The notes beneath the pieces are model-generated. The model saw only the letters and a list, made by a program, of their open reading frames with translations, made no database searches and was not told where the DNA came from. DNA of 64,000 nt. It comes from Nemertoderma westbladi. Taxonomy: Eukaryota; Xenacoelomorpha; Nemertodermatida; Nemertodermatidae. The stretch lies in the NCBI GenBank assembly GCA_032718475.1, contig JAUCBJ010008861.1, forward strand, positions 1 to 64,000, read 5' to 3'. A program made the translations under genes and the position numbers. This document shows positions 56,641 through 64,000 of the stretch, in pieces; positions within the stretch are counted from its first letter, which is position 1; every line of letters begins with the position of its first letter.

Positions 56641-58730
56641 TCTTTATACAGTTATAACTATGCGAAGTTTCGAAACTGTGCGAGTAACTGTTGATACATC
56701 TATGTGGAGATGTGTGATATGTGGAGATGTGTGATAGCACGCCAACGCATCTTATGCCGATGTAGTAATATGGGTATTGAAATAATATTAAATCAATGTA
56801 CACTCTTAAAGCTGCAGCAAAAAAATGTAGCTAATTTCCTAGGTTACATATCTCGTCATATAAAATAATAATATTATTTTTAAGAACATTAATTTTACTA
56901 CTTTGCAAAAATTCAATTAAAAAATAACCAGACATATACATTGTGGAATAAACTATTTCAGAAGCCTACAACAGCCATGCCATGGATTGTATTTATGTTA
57001 TTAGATTAGTGCATAAATTGGAGAGATACGCCTATTCCTACTATCGGAAGAGACGGTAACAATACCTGCAATATCCTACTGTAAAGCTTGTAAATCAAAT
57101 CATAAATCCGACCTTCTCACCAAAACAGTAAACCCCAAGTAAGCGAATATATTGCAGTATCGATCTCTTTTAACCGGTGAGGCAGAAAACAGTCTACGAG
57201 CAGACAAACTTCGATAAAACAAAATCCCGCGCAGCGAATCCTAAAATCAGGCTGACTCACTGACGGACTAAGAGGCTCGTATACTTTGCCGCGGTGTGAT
57301 TTATATGGTTGGGCAAAGAGACGCTAGCTAGGTACAGAGCAGATTTAGAGATGTCTAACTAGCGGGCAAAGTGCAGTAAGGACGAAAGTTAATTTTATAT
57401 ATTTTGAGGTGTAAATAATTTCTAACGCGCGTGTGTTAATTCTGAACAGTCAAAGCAGTTTTGCTCCTTCACATATATAATTACTGGGTACGGTGTGCAT
57501 TTTACGAATATTCTAATTTTATAACTTGTAGGTCCAATACTCACGAATGATAAGGTTCCTTCCCCTCTTGCGTATCTCCAGGACTCAAATTCAGGCATAA
57601 GGTTAATACTACGCCCAGAATTCGGCAATTTTAGGTACCAGGTCCCTGATACTAAGAAGAGATGTGTTAGTTTACTACTGTAGGCGTACGGGTACTAATA
57701 GCTATCCTGGTTCCTATCTAGAATTTTAGTCACCCAGGTAGTCCGGGTAACTTCCTATTAGGGCGTTGGCGGGGACACGGTAGATGTTAGTATATCCCTG
57801 ATAGCCTCAATTTATTTGCGCCTAGCGTAAACTGCCCTACCGCCTGAACGGTACAATCCCAATTCAGGTGAAAACACAGCAACCCCCTAGCCTACAAGTT
57901 CTGATGTAATAGACACGGTCGTACTGCAAATAGTCGCACACACACCTGTACTTAGCAAGAGTTAAGCGTACAGTTTGCTGCACCCTAACCAATGTGTATG
58001 CCTTGTACCGGTGTGCCTACGTCCTATCTGCGTACTAGTATCTGCTCTCTCTCCCTCTCCCCCCCGTAGGAATATGAAGGTCTACTGCGGTTTTTCCTGA
58101 ATCAAGACAGTACAGTCCCTATGATGTAATTTTGGGCTTACAGCGTGTCACTACGTCTACCTTTTGATCTTTTTGGTCTTACACTTAGGTAGCAAGGATC
58201 GAACGCTGTCTAACCTTTCAGGCGATGGGCGAATAACACTAGATGGTATTGCGGGTTGTCTCTCGTCTACATTCCCGTGATGTTCCCGTTCATTGCTGCG
58301 GCCCGATCTCTAGCCGGCCATCCTGTCCCTGAGTTTGTTCACCGTAGTGAAACCATATTAAAACAGATAGAAAGGCTGAGAGATGTGACTAGTATTTCTG
58401 ACTTTATTACAAAACATATAATAACTATTATACAATAAACAATGTAATCTGAAATAAGACAGAAAGTGAATGATGGAAATTGATGTGAAGTGAATAACTA
58501 ATGAACAAATCGCACCTTTATATACTAAATTTGTGCCGCAATCAATCGAGAAAATTCTCGATTGTTCTATAGATTCTAACAAGGTTTTAAAGATAGCTAT
58601 TGGTCCAGCTAATATATAACTTGCACGACATTGGTTACAATCAAATAACTACAGCCTTATTGGTACAGACAAATGCAATTAATTTGTAGCGGTTAATTTA
58701 AATGAGTTGAAATTCTACACAAAAAATAAT
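56641..58730. other. Unassigned DNA
   Basis: About 2.1 kb without a recognised gene or array. Minus-strand frames at 57,628-57,422 and 58,582-58,358 are short with no known motif. Confidence 0.5.
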
Positions 58731-58734
58731 TCGC

Positions 58735-58811
58735 ACTTACTAGGATTCGAACTCGATACCTACTACACATATAATTTCCAACGCTCTACCAACTGAGCTA
58801 CTGAACCACTT
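58735..58811 (-). tRNA. tRNA-like sequence (tRNA pseudogene or SINE head)
   Basis: Minus strand: TAGCTCAGTTGG is a perfect A box and AGTTCGAATCC matches 10 of 11 bases of the B box, at normal spacing. The D arm (GCTC...GAGC) pairs. The anticodon, T and acceptor stems do not pair properly, so it is not a working tRNA. TTTTTT, a pol III stop, lies shortly downstream. Confidence 0.6.
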
Positions 58812-59221
58812 GACCGATAGATGCATAATAGATAGAACCAATACTAATGAGAACTCAAAGCAATCTTTACAAAGTTAATTCGAATAAAATAAAATTTTGA
58901 AAATCCACGGCATTTAGGGAATATAATTCTATACCGCTCCATGAAAACAGGATATTATCGTGCATAAAATATACGGTTTTCACCAATAATCAATCAAACT
59001 ATAGAATACTTAGGGCGTACTTACATATTTACAATTAAGTTTCAAACAATACTTCCTTTCTACGTAATGATTCGATACAAAATAATTACAAATTCAAACT
59101 TTACGTATTTAAGGCTTTACTAAGTAAGTACAATATAAATCTAAATTAAATTCACCAATATAAATCTATTGCATCTCAAATATTGCATAAATTCAAACAA
59201 TTACAAATAAATGAAAACAAT

Positions 59222-59243
59222 AAGAAAGGCTCGCAAGTCTTCC
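59222..59243 (+). other. Hairpin motif copy 1
   Basis: AAGGCTCGCAAGTCTT: 6-bp stem with one G-T pair and CGCA loop; preceded by AAGA and followed by CC. Confidence 0.6.
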
Positions 59244-59790
59244 ATCTACTATTGCATCCCAAATATTGCATAAATTCAAGTAATTACAAATACTTTCATA
59301 CCTAAATGTAGATTGCATAAGTTTGGAATAATTACAAATATGAGTCTTTCTGAGCACAAATTTTTCTGTCTATAAAACTTTCTCTTTAGGTACAAATACT
59401 ACTTATAAAATATAAATTGCATAATATTCGGAACAATACAAATTGCATAAGTTTGGAATAATATAAATTGTATAAGTTCGGAATAATTACAAATATAAAT
59501 ATAAATTCTTACAAATATAAACTCTCTTTTTGGGTAGTCTTACTAAATATAGATATAAACTGCATAAGTTTAGAACAATATAAACCTTTGCATCTCAAAT
59601 ATGAAACATAAATCTTTCAAATATAAGTTCCTTCTAAACTTTCTAAATTTCATAAATTCGGAACAATACAAATTGCATAAGTTTGGAATAAACACAAATA
59701 TAAAATATAAGTTTTTACTAAATATGAGTCCCTTTCAGAATACAAACTTTCTAAATATAAAACATATAATTCAAATAAATCACAAATCAT

Positions 59791-59812
59791 AAGAAAGGCT
59801 CACGAGTCTTCC
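59791..59812 (+). other. Hairpin motif copy 2
   Basis: Same stem (AAGGCT / AGTCTT) with loop CACG, 21 bases past the stop of the element D 3' ORF. Confidence 0.6.
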
Positions 59813-59817
59813 GTCCA

Positions 59818-59832
59818 CCCTTGCCCTCCCTT
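59818..59832 (-). other. Possible polypurine tract of element D
   Basis: The sense strand reads AAGGGAGGGCAAGGG right after the 3' ORF stop, followed by TGGACGG, a possible LTR start. Confidence 0.45.
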
Positions 59833-61534
59833 TTATCGTTTAGTTGATCGAGCCCTGCCGCGTCCTCGAAAACTGCGCACAGGTGACTTTGCTCGCGATA
59901 TGGGACTTGTGGGGCGAGTCACTGGTTTACTTGGGACGTTGAGAGACGGTGCAACTATTTCCTCACAAATTCGTCTATTTGGCATCCCAAAACCTCGACC
60001 GATTCCTCGTGACCGATCAGTCGTCACTACAGTTGGTAGAACGTCTGGGAACTCGCGAAAGGCGGACGACGCAGACCCAAGAGTAGCTTGCGCCCCCTGT
60101 TGATCAGCTGGTGTATGTCCCGATCCTCCTACTGGTTCTCTTGGAAGTGATACCGTATCCCGAGTAACTCGAATAGTCGGCTCAACTCCCTTGCGTTCTT
60201 CTACATTAATAATTTTCTTCAATTGTTGGCCCACTTTCTGGACCCGTATGATCCTACCCTGCCCGTCCTCCCGAGGGTGACGTGCAGACGGCGCAGCCGG
60301 AGTGGCTGGTATATTCGTCGCCTCTAGGACCTCTTCTTCCTCGAATACGCTCGCTCGTATACGTTTGTGGTAAAACGCAGCTCGGTACGCCCATGCGACG
60401 GTTAACCAAGCTCCTTTATTCCGCTTTTCGGTTCGGAAACGATCAAATTCACCATACGTGATACGATTTACGACTTTCTGAAAATTCCACGTGTTTTTGT
60501 TATCTGGGTGAATCTGTAACAGATACTCGCGCACCACTCGGAATCCGCTGTCGTGGGGCAAAATATCGACAACCTCGATAAGTTCGTCATATTGGGGCAT
60601 AGCGGAGATGTATCCTTCCGACATCATCGTCTGGGGATTTACCGCCCAAAATCCGAGATGCGCTCTCATCGGAAACCGTCTTCTTTGTGCTGATACATGT
60701 TCATCGGCTAAATCTTCCCACTCATCAAATAACTTCCTCACGAGTTTTACAGATTCGTGTTCATAAGGTATGTCCCTTAGTTGGCATTCAGATGCTCGAT
60801 GTCCCTTTATATTGCAATAAGTACATTGAGCCATAAATCTCCAGCAAGTATAAAAGGTATGAGACCCTTGATCCCCACACCATCCACAGATTAGCTGAGT
60901 CGTAGTAATGTGCTTTCCACTGCACTTTGCCATATGATGTCCAGCGACGCCACATTTACTACACATCGTATTGGCAGGGTACCACACTCGTTCGTATATA
61001 AGATCTCCAATCGGTCGAGCGCTTCCTCCCATACTATAATCGTAATCATCTGGGTCTATGGGTTGGTAGGTTTCTGAAGGTTGTATACAAACTATAGCAT
61101 CTGTTGCTTCAAGTTGTCGAATCTCCGTCTGAGATTTCTTCGGGAGGTTCCTTTCTATTTCAAGAAGTTCCTCTAAAGGATCGTCGGCAATCGTAGTAGT
61201 TACTTCGAATCATCACCAAGGTGACCGATAGGCGCACGCGTCTGCCGTGATTCATCCGTAATCTCCACGATACGTTCTCCTTCATAGGGTAACAATGTAA
61301 ACATAGATGGTCTTTCGATAAGAGATCCCGCACAGCGAAGATACACGTCTCGAAATATACTAAATCCTGCTCGAGTAAAGGCATTGCTGTCTTTGCGAGC
61401 TTCGCTGTACTTTCTGATAATTCCTTTATACCAAATATAGTGTAGTCTTTTGCTCCAAATCGTTCGAATGAAGCTGCCGCCTCCTCTTGGATATCATATC
61501 CCCATCTCGGCTCTCCTTGTATCCCTTTCTCCAT
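59833..61534 (-). pseudogene. 3' ORF of element D: zinc-knuckle protein
   Basis: Two frames. 61534-61160 is a helical domain (DIQEEAAASFERFGAKDY, LLEQDLVYFE). 61032-59833 (399 residues) carries three CCHC knuckles at residues 24-37, 49-63 and 70-83 (CSKCGVAGHHMAKC, CGWCGDQGSHTFYTC, CTYCNIKGHRASEC). A conserved region follows (LFDEWEDLADEH, LGFWAVNP, YLLQIHPDNKNTW), then a basic Arg/Pro/Ser tail (SFRGRGRARSTKR). The frame of the second part is open upstream to about 61,200, so a shift there joins the two. It lies ~660 bases after the integrase, where an env gene would be, but has no signal peptide or membrane segment. It matches 13521-11641. Confidence 0.7.
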
Positions 61535-62196
61535 AATTAGGGTGTAGTTACATAATCATTACTACTAGAGGGAATACAACAGAGTTTGTAGTTAGTTGTG
61601 AGGAGACGTGAGAGTTTCGTCTGCCTTTTGGGCTTCGACAACGCTCTAACCTCCTACCCATAGCCTAAGATCTAGGGTTTCTTTAATGACACGCTGCTTC
61701 TTATCTAAAATTTTTTGCCGAAGTAAAAACGAATTTGGGCTAAACTGGCCGTGAGTCTAAAATACTCACTTTTTGATCCCAAACTATCATCAGAAAATAA
61801 GCAGTCAAGAATTAGTAATAAATATAGGGGAGTCTATTTATTTGATGTAACTTATTGAAACAAGACCGTGTAAAATTTAATTAAAATTTTAAGAAAGGCT
61901 CGCAAGTCTTCCTCTCTTGTTTCTCTAATTTTAAGTTCCACCCGACTGTACCCTGAAATCTATTCACTGGAGAAATTTTTAAAAATTTTTCAAATCCAAA
62001 TGGATTGTCTAAAATTTCGAAAATGTCTCAATATTGTGAGTTCCAAGTAGAATTCCATTTCTTATACCTACAAATCCCGCTCCTATGTGACACATAAGGG
62101 TACTACCCTCAATGTTCACATATAAAGACAATGGAATTCTACCGCTGTCCTTACTACGGTGTACAGGTACGTGGAAATCTATTTGTAAACTCCTAA
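61535..62196 (-). other. Spacer between element D pol and 3' ORF
   Basis: Non-coding, 660 bp, with the hairpin motif at 61891-61912 and a block of AAAATTTTT-type words. CATTTCTT/AATTCCA words recur near 62,050-62,130. Confidence 0.5.
61891..61912 (+). other. Hairpin motif copy 3
   Basis: AAGGCTCGCAAGTCTT again, in the spacer between pol and the 3' ORF. Confidence 0.6.
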
Positions 62197-64000
62197 TTAT
62201 TTACTAGTATTAGGTGGAGATTTGTAGTCTCCGGACTCGTTACGAGTCTCTTCAAGAAGTACGAGACGTTGAGTCGGTCTGTCTACTGTACGACCGTCAA
62301 TTGTTCGTACCGTCACAGTTCTTGTCACTCCATCCATAGATGGATGTGTGGCTAAAATGACACCTGTTATCCAGAAGCGTCTTTTTAGATTCACTTCTGC
62401 CAACAGCACGTGATCTCCCGGCTTTAATGCGCGGGTGTTATTGTACCAGTTTGTTCTGGCAGAAATAGAGGGCAAATAATGGTTTTGCCATATTTCCCAG
62501 AATTTGTTAGCCAGTAGTTGCGTGATTTTCCACGCTTTTCTTCCGTAACTATCGCTTTCTAGTGGAATAGAAATAGGTGTCAAAGTTGTCGGTGCCTGCA
62601 TTAGCAGGTGTGCCGGTGTTAAAGCAAACTGGGATTGTTTGTCATCGGGTACTAATACTATTGGTCTAGTATTTAGTATTGCCTCGATTTCAACAAACAA
62701 TGTTGTCAGTTGGTCGTCTGTTAATATGTGGTTTACTGGAATGACCTTTGCCATGGCTGTCTTTATAGATCTAATCAATCTCTCCCAGACTCCGCCTCTC
62801 CAAGGACTATCTGGAGGATTAAACTTCCAAACAATCTTGTGAGGTTGTAGTTCGTTCGAGATTTGATCATGATCTAATTTCTTAAAGGCTCTAGCAATCT
62901 CATTCCGAGCACCAACGAAGTTTGTCCCTTGGTCTGAGTACAAGCATTTTACTAGTCCGCGTCTAGCGATAAATCGCCGCAGTGCTAGTATAAACGCGTT
63001 GGTGGAAAGATCCATCACACGTTCAATGTGAACTGCCCTACTGGACATACATGTGAAAATCAGTCCCCAGCGTTTTACTAGTATACGTCCACGTTTCGTA
63101 TGTATGGGACCAAAGCAATCAATTCCAGTCTCTGTAAAAGGTGGTCTGAATGCTTGAAGTCGTGCTTGTGGTAGTTCACTCATTTCTTGGGTACCTATTC
63201 TAGAATGTACCTTTTTACAAATAATACACGTACGTGTCACTGAACTCAATGCTTTACTGGGTCTAATTAATACAAATCTAGTACGTAAGTAGGAAAGACA
63301 GTGGTGTCTTCCAGCGTGTTTCAGATGTAAATGTGCGTCCAGTATCATTGCACGTTGTAGTTCGTGGTGTTGCGGTATTATTATTGGGTACCTAAAGTTT
63401 GTGTTAAAGTCAATGTTTTGAAGCCGAGATTTATGACAAATTAAGCCATTATAAATAATCGGACTCCAACTCAGTATCGGTGACGACTTGATTGGTTGAC
63501 CTTGATTTATAGATGTGAATTCGCGCGCGAAATATCGCAGTTGGTAATGGCGAATTAATTTAATCTCACACCTGTCAATCTCAGCCAATGTAAGTCGACG
63601 TGTAAAGTCACGTTTGCCTTTAACGTATTGTACGAAACGTACAATCCACGCTAATTTTCGGCAAGCGTTCGACCAAGAGTCTGTTAAGTTTACAATTCGG
63701 TCGACGTAAGTATTTGTGACGTCATCAGGTAAGTCAATGGAGATTTTGGAAGGTTTTGAATTACTAGAAGGGCCCACGGGTCCGCCGGTAAGTATTCCCT
63801 TGTTGACTGTTGATCCGTCCGGGTCTACAAGTAATTTGTCCTTCTTCGTCTTCTTACCTTGATTGTCGGTACTTTGTAAGTCGATCGTTAATGGTGGTTT
63901 GAACTCTATGGGGTCAGCAGGTTTTGGTAAACTTAATTTTCTGCCGACATTAATCCCAGGTCTCACCGTAGGTTGTAGGTTCGGTATGTCTCTTGAGCGC
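62197..64000 (-). CDS. Element D pol, C-terminal part: BEL/Pao integrase
   Basis: Open from the window edge to 62197; the 5' part of pol lies beyond 64,000. The integrase inserts element cDNA into the genome. A zinc-binding region (HLKHAG ... CIICKK) is followed by the catalytic core with D in TGIDCFGPI, D in LYSDQGTNFVGA and E in WRGGVWERLIRSIK, a complete DDE set. ILNTRPI, LTPAHLL and the C-terminal WRxx/LKPGDHVLLAE region follow, typical of BEL/Pao. No internal stop or shift in 589+ residues, so this copy is the least decayed LTR element here. It is followed by the zinc-knuckle 3' ORF. Confidence 0.9.
   Translation of the reverse strand, partial: RSRDIPNLQPTVRPGINVGRKLSLPKPADPIEFKPPLTIDLQSTDNQGKKTKKDKLLVDPDGSTVNKGILTGGPVGPSSNSKPSKISIDLPDDVTNTYVDRIVNLTDSWSNACRKLAWIVRFVQYVKGKRDFTRRLTLAEIDRCEIKLIRHYQLRYFAREFTSINQGQPIKSSPILSWSPIIYNGLICHKSRLQNIDFNTNFRYPIIIPQHHELQRAMILDAHLHLKHAGRHHCLSYLRTRFVLIRPSKALSSVTRTCIICKKVHSRIGTQEMSELPQARLQAFRPPFTETGIDCFGPIHTKRGRILVKRWGLIFTCMSSRAVHIERVMDLSTNAFILALRRFIARRGLVKCLYSDQGTNFVGARNEIARAFKKLDHDQISNELQPHKIVWKFNPPDSPWRGGVWERLIRSIKTAMAKVIPVNHILTDDQLTTLFVEIEAILNTRPIVLVPDDKQSQFALTPAHLLMQAPTTLTPISIPLESDSYGRKAWKITQLLANKFWEIWQNHYLPSISARTNWYNNTRALKPGDHVLLAEVNLKRRFWITGVILATHPSMDGVTRTVTVRTIDGRTVDRPTQRLVLLEETRNESGDYKSPPNTSK

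Larger units (their letters stand above)
58812..59812. repeat. AT-rich degenerate repeats, probable LTR region of element D
   Basis: From about 59,160, variants of AAATTGCATAAGTTTGGAAT and ATTACAAATATAAA recur at irregular spacing. The region starts just after the polypurine tract of D in the sense direction. No matching 5' LTR is within the window. Confidence 0.5.

Overview
This 64 kb window looks like intergenic DNA from an invertebrate animal. It contains no convincing host protein-coding gene. The evidence for an animal is the mix of repeat classes: an L2/CR1-like LINE, an RTE-like LINE, several BEL/Pao LTR retrotransposons, a Polinton-like element with long inverted repeats, possible piggyBac- and Helitron-like pieces, tRNA-derived fragments, and several kilobase-scale satellites. 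There are also many poly-C/poly-G runs and an excess of the word TACCGGTA. I cannot assign a phylum; crustacean, chelicerate and mollusc all remain possible. There are no operons, CRISPR arrays or other prokaryotic features.

Layout. 1-6.07 kb (+): a LINE with intact ORF1 and intact PHD/endonuclease/RT ORF2, separated by an unusual 1.55 kb spacer and followed by a GC-rich minisatellite. 6.94-8.46 kb (-): an RTE-like LINE fragment. 8.46-20.8 kb (-): two nested BEL/Pao-type elements. Element B has its gag split; its N-terminus is at 20.39-20.80 kb and the rest at 10.26-8.5 kb. Element A lies inside it (10,269-20,381), with two ~360 bp LTRs, a polypurine tract, gag, zinc knuckle, protease, no RT or integrase, and a 3' ORF with zinc knuckles. 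21.03-25.42 kb: a 4.39 kb element with ~870 bp inverted repeats and a 6-bp target duplication. 25.43-27.27 kb: a TTAA-flanked repeat-rich element. 27.4-28.4 kb: a tRNA-like head and a LINE tail. 28.46-31.16 kb (+): element C, an internally deleted relative of A. 31.16-33.86 kb (-): element E, a protease/RT fragment of another BEL/Pao lineage. 37.0-38.4 kb (+): a gag-like ORF (element F). It runs into a 4.9 kb satellite of 32-33 bp units (to 43.31 kb). 43.59-44.7 kb: a possible Helitron-like end with tandem ~150 bp units. 47.2-53.25 kb: four further tandem-repeat arrays. 50.6-56.6 kb: a dispersed repeat family. 58.7 kb: a tRNA-like unit. 59.8-64.0 kb (-): element D, a BEL/Pao integrase followed by a second copy of the zinc-knuckle 3' ORF.

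The main observation is that A and D share a 3' ORF in the position where an envelope gene would sit. It encodes a protein with three CCHC-type knuckles and a conserved region after them. Most other coding sequence here is in decay, with frameshifts, in-frame stops and nested insertions; the first LINE and the D integrase are the intact-looking exceptions.
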